64,000 nucleotides of DNA. It comes from Paraliobacillus zengyii. Lineage in GTDB: Bacteria > Bacillota > Bacilli > Bacillales > Amphibacillaceae. Under the pieces are notes generated by a model, which saw nothing but the letters and a program-made list of their open reading frames with translations, had not been told where the DNA came from and did no database searches. Positions within the stretch are counted from its first letter, which is position 1. Each line of letters starts with the position of its first letter. The translations under genes were made by a program, and so were the position numbers. Positions 45,901 to 57,986 of this stretch are shown here, one piece after another. Location of the stretch: positions 3,059,501 through 3,123,500 of the forward strand of contig NZ_CP029797.1 in assembly GCF_003268595.1 (NCBI RefSeq), in the 5' to 3' direction.

Positions 45901-46672
45901 ATCGTCTAACCCAGGGAGCAGCGAATAAGCTGTTCCTTACTTCCTTATTTATACCAAACGAAAAGTCATCTGCCATGTAACGAAAGTAATGGTTCTCATA
46001 ATTTTGGGGTGCAGGATAGATTGTTCTCTGCTTCTTTTTTAATAGGCGACAAAACGAGGCATTTTCATGAAGTATTCAAACTCTCTATATAAAGTTATTA
46101 ATTGGTTACAATAGTTTTAGATATTACTATTAGTTAGATAGAAAACGAATTTTTTACAATCAAATCTAGTTTATTTTTATTTTTATTTACCTACTTTAAT
46201 TACAAATCAAAACAATAAATTGAGCAAAATAAATCATAATATAAAAAAGACATTGTTATTCATAATAAATGAGAATTGAATAACTAAAAGTTTGTGAATA
46301 AAATAAAAGTTCGCGTCCCTGTATTCACTTTATATATAATGGATAACACGATACCCCTACAGGAATAAAGAACGTTATAGAATATATATTTTCAGCAGAT
46401 TAGTTATACCTAAAACATTACGTTTTAAACCTGTTTTTTTTTCGTAAAAAACTCATTGTAACTTTGTGAAATCAAACAAATTTAAGTAGCTCAATTTTAA
46501 ATTGTAATATATACATTTGGAATCCTCTTATCTTAGTTTGTATATTTGAAACTTAAACTTTTCTTTATAAAAGTTGATCGAAATATTTGTTTAATCACTT
46601 TTGTAAAATTCAGATTTAAGTGCTATCATTTTTTAAGTGTCGAAATAAGTCAAACTAATGAGGGAGGATAAA
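45901..46672. other. Gene-free AT-rich region before licT
   Basis: 772 bases. It begins with a hairpin GGAGCAGC/GCTGTTCC (45915-45936) that can end the sigma factor transcript. A partial GAAGCAG-family sequence is near 46012-46044. A TATATAATGG extended -10-like site is near 46333, flanked by CCCTGTA/TACAGG arms. The rest is very AT-rich; I see no gene or known riboswitch. Confidence 0.5.
45915..45936 (+). terminator. Hairpin after the sigma factor gene
   Basis: Eight-pair stem GGAGCAGC/GCTGTTCC with a six-base loop, 14 bases after the stop codon. The T-rich stretch after it (TTACTTCCTTATTT) is interrupted, so termination may be weak. Confidence 0.45.
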
Positions 46673-47524
46673 ATGAAGATTAAGCAGGTTTTTAATAATA
46701 ATGTTATAAGTGCTAGAGATGAGGATGATCTTGAAATTGTCATCATAGGAAATGGTTTAGGGTTCATGAAAAAACCTGGGGATGATGTGTTAGAAGAAAA
46801 TATTGAAAAAATATTTACTATAGAAAATACTGAAATATCGAAACGCTTGACTACATTACTTGAAGAAGTACCAGAGGATATCTTTGATATTTCTGATGAG
46901 ATTATTAAACTTGCTAAATTGACGTTAGGTAAAAACTTAAATGATATTATTTACGTCTCTCTAACTGATCACATTCACTATGCGATTGAAAGAAATAAAA
47001 AGGGCATGGATATTAAGAATGGATTATTATGGGAAATAAGTCGATTGTACAATGAAGAATTCACCATTGGTAAGAAAGCTTTAAATATAATTAATAAACA
47101 CACTTCTATTCAATTACCGGAGGACGAAGCCGCTTTTATTGCTCATCATATTGTAAATGCAGAACTGAATGAGGAAATGACTAATGTCGTTAAGATCACG
47201 AAAGTTACACAGGAAGTTCTGAATATTGTTAAATACCATTTCAACATTGATTTTAACACTACTTCCCTCGCCCATCATCGTTTTGTGACCCACTTAAAAT
47301 TCTTTGCGCAGCGAATTTTTAGTGGCCTTGACTATGCACCAAAAGAAGAATTCCTACATGCTATTGTTCGAGATAAACACAAAAAAGCTTATAATTGCAC
47401 GGAACGAATTAATACGTTTATTGAAAACACATATAATTACACACTATCAAATGACGAAAAGCTTTATCTTACTATTCATATTAACCGAGTGGTTTCACAG
47501 GTGTTGACAACCAAGAAATCTTAG
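46673..47524 (+). CDS. licT: BglG/LicT-type transcription antiterminator
   Basis: A 283-residue RNA-binding antiterminator: N-terminal CAT domain (KIKQVFNNNVISARDED and NGLGFMKKPGD), then PRD1 (about 65-165, with LTDHIHYAIER and the His in FIAHHIVNAE) and PRD2 (about 170-280, with HHRFVTHLKFF). The PTS phosphorylates PRD histidines to set activity. It should bind the RAT site at 47575-47603 and let transcription reach bglP and bglH when the sugar is present. The ATG at 46673 follows GGGAGGAT; an in-frame ATG at 46658 lies before that ribosome site. Confidence 0.92.
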   Translation: MKIKQVFNNNVISARDEDDLEIVIIGNGLGFMKKPGDDVLEENIEKIFTIENTEISKRLTTLLEEVPEDIFDISDEIIKLAKLTLGKNLNDIIYVSLTDHIHYAIERNKKGMDIKNGLLWEISRLYNEEFTIGKKALNIINKHTSIQLPEDEAAFIAHHIVNAELNEEMTNVVKITKVTQEVLNIVKYHFNIDFNTTSLAHHRFVTHLKFFAQRIFSGLDYAPKEEFLHAIVRDKHKKAYNCTERINTFIENTYNYTLSNDEKLYLTIHINRVVSQVLTTKKS

Positions 47525-47574
47525 TTTATCGTTAATAAAGAATTATAATTAATAAAAAACCACACATAGTTTAG

Positions 47575-47603
47575 GGAATGTTACTGGTAAAGCAGGCTAA
47601 ACC
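47575..47603 (+). promoter_or_regulatory. RAT antiterminator site (LicT/BglG target)
   Basis: The 29-base segment contains GTTACTGGTAAAGCAGGC, matching the ribonucleic antiterminator consensus of licS/bglP genes at nearly all positions. Its 3' end overlaps the 5' arm of the terminator at 47599, so the two RNA structures exclude each other. Confidence 0.9.
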
Positions 47604-47667
47604 CAAATTAGTAGTTTAAGGAGAGGATAAACCCTCTTTTCCTTGCCACTAGTTTGGGTTTTTTTAT
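47599..47667 (+). terminator. LicT-controlled leader terminator of bglP
   Basis: AAACCCAAATTAGT (47599-47612) pairs with ACTAGTTTGGGTTT (47648-47661) over 14 positions with one G-U pair, enclosing a smaller AGAGG/CCTCT hairpin, then a T run. A weak promoter-like TATAAT is at 47544-47549. Confidence 0.9.
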
Positions 47668-47683
47668 TCCCAAAATACTATAG

Positions 47684-49537
<1,854 letters not shown>

Positions 49538-49559
49538 AAAGATCATAACCAACATGTAA

Positions 49560-50987
<1,428 letters not shown>

Positions 50988-50996
50988 AAAGCAACA

Positions 50997-51024
50997 GGGA
51001 AGCAGGGGGGGTTCTCTGCTTCCC
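50997..51024. repeat. GAAGCAG palindrome between convergent genes
   Basis: GGGAAGCAGGG...CTCTGCTTCCC, arms of about ten pairs, between the bglH stop (50987) and the exporter gene stop (51028). It is well placed to end both transcripts. Confidence 0.65.
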
Positions 51025-51027
51025 ACA

Positions 51028-52833
51028 TCAACTTCTGTTTTGTGATCTAACTAGATTGGCATAAAATCCTTTGTTTCTTAATAATTGTTCATGATTCCCT
51101 TGTTCGATCACTTTTCCATGTTCGAGCACTAAAATTTGGTCTGCATGTTTGATTGTATTTAATCGATGTGCAATAACGAAAGTAGTCCTTCCTTTCATCA
51201 GATTGGAAAGTGCATCATTAATTTTGATTTCTGTAATGGTATCAATGCTACTAGTCGCCTCATCCAAAATGAGTATAGCAGGACTGGCAAGCATAGCTCT
51301 TGCAATCGAGATCAATTGCCTTTGCCCTTGACTAATTCCAGAACCGTTAGAATCTAGTATCGTATCATAGCCGTGCTCTAGTTGTGAAATGAAAGAATCT
51401 GCATTGGCTGATTTCGCTGCAGTAATAACAGCTTCATCTGTTGCCTCCAGGTGACCATAGCGAATATTTTCTTTAATACTCGTATCAAACAAAAAGGAGT
51501 CTTGCAAAACAATCCCCATCTGCTCCCTCAATTCGCTTCTTGGGATCTCGCTAATATTTTGGTTATCGATATAAATATTTCCTTTATTTACTTCATAAAA
51601 CCTAGATAGTAAGGATATAATTGTTGTTTTCCCTGCACCTGTTGGGCCTATTAATGCAATTACTTCTCCTGGCTTTGCATGAAAAGACACATCTTCTAAC
51701 GTATCTACACCTTGTTCATAGGAGAAATAGACTGAACTAAAGCGGACGTCTCCAGTAAATTTTTGATTTAGCGATTTAGGATGTTCATAATCATGTGCAT
51801 CCTCTTTCGCTTCATCTATAATATCAAATACCCTTTCGGCCCCAGCCACCGCAGATAAGATCGTGTTAAATTGGTTTGCTAAATCATTTAACGGTCTAGT
51901 AAATTGTCTAGCATATGTGGTAAAAGCAACAATAACCCCAACCGTAACCCCTGTTCCATTAAAAACTAATAATGCACCAATTCCAACTATAATTGCAAAG
52001 CTTAAATTATTAAGTGAATTCATTAATTTAGGGATGAAACCCGAATATACTTGTGCCCAGTAACCAGATTCTCTTAAACGTTGATTCCTTTCTTCAAATT
52101 TCTGCTCTACCCGTTCTTCTTGATTAAATAGTTTTATAATATGATGTCCAGATAAAGTTTCTTCTACATAACCATTTAGTTCACCTATATCATTTTGTTG
52201 TTGTTTAAAGTATTGATTCGTACGTTTGGTAATCCATTTCATTCCTAAAAACATTAGTGGGACAATTATAAATGTTAATACCGTTAATAATGGACTTAAC
52301 AAAAGCATAAAAACAACTGTTCCAACAAGCGTTAACAAACTAGTAGCAAGTTGAATAACGGAAGTGTTTAATGTCTGGCTTACATTTTCAATATCATTGG
52401 TCAACCGACTCATCAATTCCCCACTCTGTCTCTTTTGAAAAAACAAGAGAGGTAAGCGCAATACATGGTGAAACAAGTCTTTTCTTATTTGATAGATCGT
52501 TTGTTGCGCTACCGTAATCATCCAATAATTTTGAAACCAAACTGTTATCGACTGTAGCAGAAAAACAACCATTAGAAGCATAATAAGCTGCAACAATGTC
52601 TTTTGATCAACACCAGCGATCAGCGTATCGACGGCCTTACCTAATAAATATGGACCAACTAAAGACAATAAAGAACTAACAACCACAAGCATAAGTACAA
52701 GCACAAATAGCCTCTTATACTGACGCATATATTCCCAAATTCTCTTAACAGTATGTTGTATAATACTACTATTCGCTTTTTGACGTGAAGCAGCAGGAGC
52801 CAAAATGTGACTTTGTTGTTTAGTATTTTTCAT
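51028..52833 (-). CDS. Heterodimeric ABC exporter subunit (YheH/BmrD-like)
   Basis: A 601-residue half-transporter: six membrane helices in about 45-340, then an ATPase domain with Walker A GPTGAGKT, Walker B ILILDEATSSID (catalytic Glu present) and a changed signature, ISQGQRQL in place of LSGGQ. With the partner at 52820-54556 it forms a heterodimeric multidrug-type exporter with one normal and one degenerate ATP site, as in BmrCD and LmrCD. The start at 52833 follows GGAAGGGC; the frame is open to 52923 inside the partner gene. The genes overlap by 14 bases. Confidence 0.87.
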   Translation of the reverse strand: MKNTKQQSHILAPAASRQKANSSIIQHTVKRIWEYMRQYKRLFVLVLMLVVVSSLLSLVGPYLLGKAVDTLIAGVDQKTLLQLIMLLMVVFLLQSITVWFQNYWMITVAQQTIYQIRKDLFHHVLRLPLLFFQKRQSGELMSRLTNDIENVSQTLNTSVIQLATSLLTLVGTVVFMLLLSPLLTVLTFIIVPLMFLGMKWITKRTNQYFKQQQNDIGELNGYVEETLSGHHIIKLFNQEERVEQKFEERNQRLRESGYWAQVYSGFIPKLMNSLNNLSFAIIVGIGALLVFNGTGVTVGVIVAFTTYARQFTRPLNDLANQFNTILSAVAGAERVFDIIDEAKEDAHDYEHPKSLNQKFTGDVRFSSVYFSYEQGVDTLEDVSFHAKPGEVIALIGPTGAGKTTIISLLSRFYEVNKGNIYIDNQNISEIPRSELREQMGIVLQDSFLFDTSIKENIRYGHLEATDEAVITAAKSANADSFISQLEHGYDTILDSNGSGISQGQRQLISIARAMLASPAILILDEATSSIDTITEIKINDALSNLMKGRTTFVIAHRLNTIKHADQILVLEHGKVIEQGNHEQLLRNKGFYANLVRSQNRS

Positions 52834-54556
52834 CGATAAGCCCTTCCTCATGTAGTTGAGATTGGTAAATTTTCTTATATAACTCACTGTTCTGTAAAAG
52901 CTCTTCGTGTCTACCTGCCGCAACTATTTGTCCATGCTGTAGGATCATGATTTTGTCAGCGTCCATCACGGAACTAATCTTTTGGGCAACAATGATTGTC
53001 GTACACTGTCTTTCTTTAATGGCTGCTAATACACGTACTTCTGTATTTGCATCCAATGCACTTGTACTATCATCTAATAAAAGAATAGCTGGTTTTGCGA
53101 TTAGTGCTCTTGCAATCGAGATTCTTTGCTTTTGTCCACCAGATAAATTAACACCTCTTTGCCCCACCTGTGTGTTATACTGATCCGCTAAAGTCATAAT
53201 AAAGTCGTGAATATTCGCATCCTTCGCCACTTTTATTACTTCTTCCATTGATGCTTGTTCATTTCCCCAAGCGATATTCTCTCGAAGTGTTCCAGTAAAT
53301 AAGTAGCCTTCTTGTGGGACAAGCGTGATTTTATCGCGGACACTTGGTCCCCACTCCTCTATCCACTTTTGATCAATATAAAGTTTCCCTTCACTTGTTG
53401 GATACAACCTCGGGATCAATTTCAAGAAAGTCGATTTCCCTGATCCTGTTTCACCTAAAATACCTACTGTCTCACCTGCGTTTATATGAAAAGACATCTG
53501 ATGCAGTGTTTCTTTCGTTGCATTCGGATAGGCAAAACTTACTTCCTCAAAACGAATTCCCCCTTTTATTTCTTTGTTACTGTGGTTGGTTCCCTGTGTA
53601 GCAACAAAATCTGTCGGATCGGTCTCAATCACTTCATTAATACGTGATGCTGACGCCTTCCCTCTAGAATAGTTCATTAGTAAAAAACCAAACACACCAA
53701 ATGAAGCAGACATTCTTGTTGCATAGTTTAATATAGACACAATCTCACCTTGCTCGGCACCACCAACACTTAGCTCTATGTATCCAAACCAAAGCAAAAG
53801 CACGATGCCAATATTCATCCCTAACATGACAATTGGCATCGTTAATTCCATAAACCGTAATGCCTTTTTATTATCTTCCATTAGCTTTCTATTCTCTTTT
53901 TTGAATCGTTGTTGTTCATGATTATTCCGATTAAATGCTTTTACTAATTTTATTCCTAGTAGATTTTCTCTAATCACATTATTTAATTTATCTAGGCGCT
54001 TTTGCACCTTTTGAAACATTCCAATTCCTTTTGTCAAAATCCAAAACATGATAATTAGAAGTATAGGAACAACGATTACTAGAATCGTAGCTAATTTTAC
54101 ATGTACGGTAAATGACATGATCAATCCACCAATAATAAATAAAGGGGCTCTTAGCATTATTCGCATGAAAGCAAACAGGAATCCTTGTACTTGCGTCACA
54201 TCATTTGTGATACGCGTCAGCAATGAAGATGCAGTAAAGGTTTGCATTTGCAAGGTAGAAAACTCTTGTGAACGTTGGAACAAATCCTTTCTTAGATCAT
54301 GCCCTACCCCCTGACTCACTCTAGCTGCAAAATAAGAACTTGAGATTCCAGCAGCAAATGCTAGTATCGTTAATCCAAGTAATATTGCAAGCCAAAACAA
54401 TATCGCAGTGGAATCTCGACCTTCAATCCCTTGATCCACAATGATACCCAAAATAATTGGCTGGGTTAGCTCTACGGCAAGTTCCACTCCCATTAGAATT
54501 AGAGCAACAGCCATCGATAACTTGTAAGGCGAAACATAACCAAATATTTTCTTCAT
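52820..54556 (-). CDS. Heterodimeric ABC exporter subunit (YheI/BmrC-like)
   Basis: A 578-residue half-transporter with six membrane helices in the first ~300 residues. The ATPase domain has Walker A GETGSGKST and a perfect signature LSGGQKQRISIARAL, but the catalytic Glu after Walker B is Asp (LLLDDSTSALD). This complements the changed signature of the partner and marks the degenerate site. I place the start at the ATG at 54556 behind GGGGGTG; the frame is open to a GTG at 54571. A GAAGCAG palindrome lies directly in front of this leader. Confidence 0.87.
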   Translation of the reverse strand: MKKIFGYVSPYKLSMAVALILMGVELAVELTQPIILGIIVDQGIEGRDSTAILFWLAILLGLTILAFAAGISSSYFAARVSQGVGHDLRKDLFQRSQEFSTLQMQTFTASSLLTRITNDVTQVQGFLFAFMRIMLRAPLFIIGGLIMSFTVHVKLATILVIVVPILLIIMFWILTKGIGMFQKVQKRLDKLNNVIRENLLGIKLVKAFNRNNHEQQRFKKENRKLMEDNKKALRFMELTMPIVMLGMNIGIVLLLWFGYIELSVGGAEQGEIVSILNYATRMSASFGVFGFLLMNYSRGKASASRINEVIETDPTDFVATQGTNHSNKEIKGGIRFEEVSFAYPNATKETLHQMSFHINAGETVGILGETGSGKSTFLKLIPRLYPTSEGKLYIDQKWIEEWGPSVRDKITLVPQEGYLFTGTLRENIAWGNEQASMEEVIKVAKDANIHDFIMTLADQYNTQVGQRGVNLSGGQKQRISIARALIAKPAILLLDDSTSALDANTEVRVLAAIKERQCTTIIVAQKISSVMDADKIMILQHGQIVAAGRHEELLQNSELYKKIYQSQLHEEGLIDEKY

Positions 54557-54571
54557 CCGCTTCACCCCCAC

Positions 54572-54598
54572 GGAAGCAGGGAACGGTTCTCTGCTTCC
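54572..54598. repeat. GAAGCAG palindrome at the start of the exporter operon
   Basis: GGAAGCAGGGAACG...CTCTGCTTCC, near-perfect arms, ending 16 bases before the exporter start codon (54556) and so within its 5' leader just upstream of the ribosome site. Confidence 0.7.
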
Positions 54599-55028
54599 TT
54601 TTAAACTTTTATTTTTTGATCTTAGTAAAATATTATTGTTCTTATGTATTACGTTGTATGTATCAAAACTCTCTAAAAAAATAATTCCAATTTTGACTAT
54701 TATACCATTTTACGGAACTCACATAGAAGGTATTTTTTCACTCAAATTGAATGAAGCAAGGGACGGTTCTCTGCTTCTTTTTTAAGGTTACATGCACCGT
54801 TCAGAAGTCATCAATAAAGGTACAGAATTAAATATTGAGAGTATCTTTTTAATACAAAAATTGTCCAATTCCTTACGATAAGGTTATTAATAAAAGAGAT
54901 ACGACTTTAGAAGAATGGAATACAGGTATCAATCCAATTATTTGAGATCACGCCTATTGTGTTGTTAAAATTAAATCATGGTAATCATTGTTTCCATTAA
55001 TAAAGCCCATTTAAAGGAGGAGAACGAA
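54599..55028. other. Gene-free region between the exporter operon and the aldo/keto reductase
   Basis: 430 bases of AT-rich sequence holding the palindrome at 54753-54777. A 29-codon frame starting near 54793 with a poor ribosome site is not a convincing gene. The region must carry the promoters of both divergent genes; no clear sigma-A match was found. Confidence 0.4.
54753..54777. repeat. GAAGCAG palindrome, isolated copy
   Basis: GAAGCAAGGGACGGTTCTC then TGCTTC, followed on the plus strand by a T run. Unlike most copies it does not touch a stop codon. Confidence 0.65.
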
Positions 55029-55907
55029 GTGACAAATCAAAAACTAGCTGCTAAAGCAGGTACATTTACTATTGGTGGCGAATTAAAAGTGAATCGTTTA
55101 GGATATGGTACGATGCAGTTAACTGGTGATGGTATTTGGGGTGAGCCCAATAATCCTGAGGAAGCTGTGCGCGTTCTTCAAAAGGCAACTGAACTTGGGG
55201 TAAACTTTATTGATACAGCAGACGCATATGGACCTTTTGTATCAAATAAATTAATTAAAAAAGCACTACATCCTTATAATGAAGATTTAGTTATTGCCAC
55301 AAAAGTTGGACTGACACGTGCAGGTCCTAATGACTGGCGCCCTGTGGGACGTCCAGAATATTTAAGACAACAAGTGGAAATAAACCTTAACGATTTAGGT
55401 GTCGATACGATTGATCTCCTTCAACTACACCGAATTGATCCTCAAGTTCCCCTTGCTGATCAGATTGGTGAATTAAAGAAAATGAAAGAAGAAGGCAAAA
55501 TACGTCATATCGGACTAAGTCAAGTAAGTGTGGAAGAGTTTAAAGAAGCAAATGAAATCACGCCAATTGCCTCTGTGCAAAACATGTACAACCTGGCAAA
55601 TCGCGAATCGGAAGAGATGCTTGAGTATTGTGAAGAAAATCATATTGCATTTATTCCTTGGTTCCCGCTTGCAACTGGCGAATTAGCAAAAGAAGGTGGC
55701 CCACTGGATAAGTTAGCCAAAGAACATGATGCACATCCAGCACAACTTGCGCTCGCATGGTTATTGAAGCGTTCTGAAGTTATTCTGCCAATTCCAGGAA
55801 CATCTTCTGTCAGTCACTTAGAAGATAATCTTGCAGCTGCTGAAATCGAACTTACTGACGAAGAATTCAAAACATTGTCAGACGCAGTAGCAAAAAGTAA
55901 CGAATAG
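55029..55907 (+). CDS. Aldo/keto reductase
   Basis: A 292-residue NADPH-dependent oxidoreductase with a TIM barrel. The catalytic tetrad residues are visible: Asp and Tyr in FIDTADAYG, Lys in IATKVG, His in LLQLHRIDP. LAWLLKRSEVILPIPGTSS binds the NADPH phosphate. The substrate is unknown. The best start is a GTG at 55029 eight bases after AAAGGAGG; the frame is open to an ATG at 54978 without a ribosome site. Its stop codon is followed at once by a GAAGCAG palindrome. Confidence 0.9.
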   Translation: MTNQKLAAKAGTFTIGGELKVNRLGYGTMQLTGDGIWGEPNNPEEAVRVLQKATELGVNFIDTADAYGPFVSNKLIKKALHPYNEDLVIATKVGLTRAGPNDWRPVGRPEYLRQQVEINLNDLGVDTIDLLQLHRIDPQVPLADQIGELKKMKEEGKIRHIGLSQVSVEEFKEANEITPIASVQNMYNLANRESEEMLEYCEENHIAFIPWFPLATGELAKEGGPLDKLAKEHDAHPAQLALAWLLKRSEVILPIPGTSSVSHLEDNLAAAEIELTDEEFKTLSDAVAKSNE

Positions 55908-55929
55908 AAGCAGGAGACGATTCGCTTCC
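55908..55929. repeat. GAAGCAG palindrome after the aldo/keto reductase
   Basis: GAAGCAGGAGACGATTCGC then TTC, starting on the base after the TAG stop codon. Slightly shortened copy. Confidence 0.6.
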
Positions 55930-56057
55930 TATGCAGCATCATAAAAACAAACTGATCTTGATATAGAGCATTCTGAACAAGGATAACTTAACAAGGATTA
56001 CAGTAAACCTTATCACTATAGATAGGAATGGATTGCTTTAATCCTAATTAAAGCATT

Positions 56058-56099
56058 AAACCCTAGTTTTCATCATTAGACGAAAACTAGGGTTTTTGT
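56058..56099 (+). terminator. Strong intrinsic terminator
   Basis: Perfect 14-bp stem AAACCCTAGTTTTC/GAAAACTAGGGTTT (56058-56071, 56082-56095) with a ten-base loop and TTTTTGTTTT. It ends the aldo/keto reductase transcript and may also act on the convergent flavin operon. Confidence 0.85.
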
Positions 56100-56113
56100 T
56101 TTACCTATAAAAT

Positions 56114-56142
56114 GAAGCAGAGAACCGTCTGGGACCTGCTTC
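56114..56142. repeat. GAAGCAG palindrome after the flavin operon
   Basis: GAAGCAGAGAACCGTC...CCTGCTTC, eight bases beyond the stop codon (56151) of the FMN reductase-PAS gene. Confidence 0.6.
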
Positions 56143-56150
56143 CTCCATAT

Positions 56151-57338
56151 TTAATCTTTTGCTGTTGCTCCAGATCCTGCGTCTACGCTGTGGTCTTGTG
56201 CTGAGGCGCCTGATCCTGCATCTATTTCACCTTCAAGTTTTAGTCCTGTTTGTTTTAAGTACCAATCGATAATCGGTTTAAAGTCAAGAATGTATTCATT
56301 AATACCTTTATAATTACCCTCTTCATCGCGCATCGCTTGGTAATTGTGTACAACAAATTTATCTGGACCATGTGTCGGAACATTTACACGAACAGCATCT
56401 TGCTTACCAGAACGTAATTGTTGAATAACCCATTCTACACTACCTAGCGAGCGCTCAGGGTGGCAAAGCACAAGCGGATTTCCAACCTGTCCTGGAACAC
56501 GATCTGCCAGCATATCTGCGGCTTCCTTCGTATAGTTATAGTATAAGAATTGATTATTTTCATCTGCAAAAGTTAGTTCCATTGGCATTGATGCAAGGAA
56601 AGTATTGATTTGATCTACTGTTAAAATACCTCGATTTAGTTTTACATACGTATTACCTTCAACGGCCTTGACTTTCTTTGCAGCCTGTTCAACCCAGTCT
56701 TCTGCTGCCATATCAATATCTTCAATTGTAGTATCTATTGCATGTGTTGCGTGTAGATCCTCTTTTGGCAACGGCTCTTCTTTAGGCGCTTCTAATCGAT
56801 TGACTAAGCTAACAAATTTTGTGAATTTATCTAAAACACTTCCTAAGAATTTGATTGTATTAGCATCTTTTAGTTGATCGTTCGCATCAAAAGCTTCTTT
56901 TACTTTACCTAGCAAAAATTCATTACCTGGCATCACAATTGCATTTACTCCAGGGGCATCTAGGATTTGACGCAAGTGTAGTTGCGCGCGAGATGAACCT
57001 TGATCAAAATAGGAAGCTCCTACAATCATTACAGGTTTAGCATCAAACGGATGAATATTAAATGATAACCATTCCAGAACACTTTTTAAACTAGCAGGAA
57101 TTGTATGATTATGCTCTGGTGTTGCAATAATGACACCATCAGCATCTAAAATTGCTTGGTTTAGTTTTTGGATAGGTTCACTCTGCGTCTGGTCATTACT
57201 TTGATTAAATAGGGGTATATCTTTAATTTCAACTATTTCCAATTCGAATAGATCTTTATATTTTGTTTTGATAAAGTGAAGTAGTTTTCGATTGTACGAT
57301 TTTTCTGCATTTGATCCGACAATTCCAACAAATTTCAT
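56151..57338 (-). CDS. FMN reductase-PAS fusion with two C-terminal flavinylation motifs
   Basis: A 395-residue cytoplasmic protein. Residues 1-190 are an NADPH-dependent FMN reductase ([40 protein letters not shown]). Residues about 230-365 are a PAS-type domain ([38 protein letters not shown]). The tail holds DAGSGAS (373-379) and DAGSGAT (386-392), both matching the DxxSGA[ST] motif at which ApbE attaches FMN to Ser/Thr. An ApbE gene lies two genes upstream. The protein may thus carry one or two covalent FMN groups as well as a bound flavin, forming an electron-transfer chain from NAD(P)H. The ATG at 57338 is ten bases after AGGAG; a GTG at 57347 is also in frame. Electron acceptor unknown. 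Confidence 0.85.
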   Translation of the reverse strand: MKFVGIVGSNAEKSYNRKLLHFIKTKYKDLFELEIVEIKDIPLFNQSNDQTQSEPIQKLNQAILDADGVIIATPEHNHTIPASLKSVLEWLSFNIHPFDAKPVMIVGASYFDQGSSRAQLHLRQILDAPGVNAIVMPGNEFLLGKVKEAFDANDQLKDANTIKFLGSVLDKFTKFVSLVNRLEAPKEEPLPKEDLHATHAIDTTIEDIDMAAEDWVEQAAKKVKAVEGNTYVKLNRGILTVDQINTFLASMPMELTFADENNQFLYYNYTKEAADMLADRVPGQVGNPLVLCHPERSLGSVEWVIQQLRSGKQDAVRVNVPTHGPDKFVVHNYQAMRDEEGNYKGINEYILDFKPIIDWYLKQTGLKLEGEIDAGSGASAQDHSVDAGSGATAKD

Positions 57339-57356
57339 ATTAATCACACTCCTATT

Positions 57357-57965
57357 TTATTGATTTTCCCAAGAAAAGTTTGCAGCAGCTTTTTTATTAC
57401 TGCCATGTGCATGTACTAATTGATTGACAATATTTACGAAAATAAGAAAATCATCAAATAGATTCGAAAGCTCTTCGGTTTTTTCAAGATCTTTCAAGTT
57501 ATTTTCTTCATCAAAGGATTGTAGCGAATGGTTTAAAAGAAATTCTGAGCTTGGCATGATTCGTGCTTTTAATTCTGGTGAATCAAGCATATGACGTAAG
57601 TGTGCTTGTGCACGTGAAGAACCTAGTGTGCCGTAAGAAGCGCCCGTAATCATAACTGGTTTATCAACAAACGGATAAATCCCATAAGATAACCAGTTTA
57701 ATGCGCTCATAAGTGATGCCGGAACTGCATGATCATACTCAGGCGTACTTATAATAACACCATCAGCTTGTTCTATCTTATCTGCCATCTCTTTTACAAG
57801 TGGCGGTAATGTTTTATCTTCTGGTTTATTAAAAAGCGGTAAATCTCTAATCTCAACAATTTCAATAGTAGCTTTTTCACTAAAATATTGTTTCATAAAT
57901 TTTAATAACTGACGGTTGGTAGACTTATCAGAATTTGTCCCTACTAGACCGATGAAATGATTCAT
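57357..57965 (-). CDS. NADPH-dependent FMN reductase
   Basis: A 202-residue flavodoxin-fold reductase, paralogous to the first domain of the downstream fusion: GTNSDKSTNRQLL for the FMN phosphate, TPEYDHAVPASLMSALNW for the isoalloxazine ring and GASYGTLGSSRAQ. It lacks the PAS domain and the flavinylation tail. It could supply reduced FMN or form a heterodimer with the fusion protein; this is inference. AGGAGAGGAAG lies upstream of the ATG. The gap to the next gene is 18 bases. Confidence 0.9.
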   Translation of the reverse strand: MNHFIGLVGTNSDKSTNRQLLKFMKQYFSEKATIEIVEIRDLPLFNKPEDKTLPPLVKEMADKIEQADGVIISTPEYDHAVPASLMSALNWLSYGIYPFVDKPVMITGASYGTLGSSRAQAHLRHMLDSPELKARIMPSSEFLLNHSLQSFDEENNLKDLEKTEELSNLFDDFLIFVNIVNQLVHAHGSNKKAAANFSWENQ

Positions 57966-57986
57966 TATATTTTTCTTCCTCTCCTG

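Noticed and set aside
54793..54882. 29-codon frame before the aldo/keto reductase
   Set aside because: Weak ribosome site, no recognisable features and no supporting neighbour.
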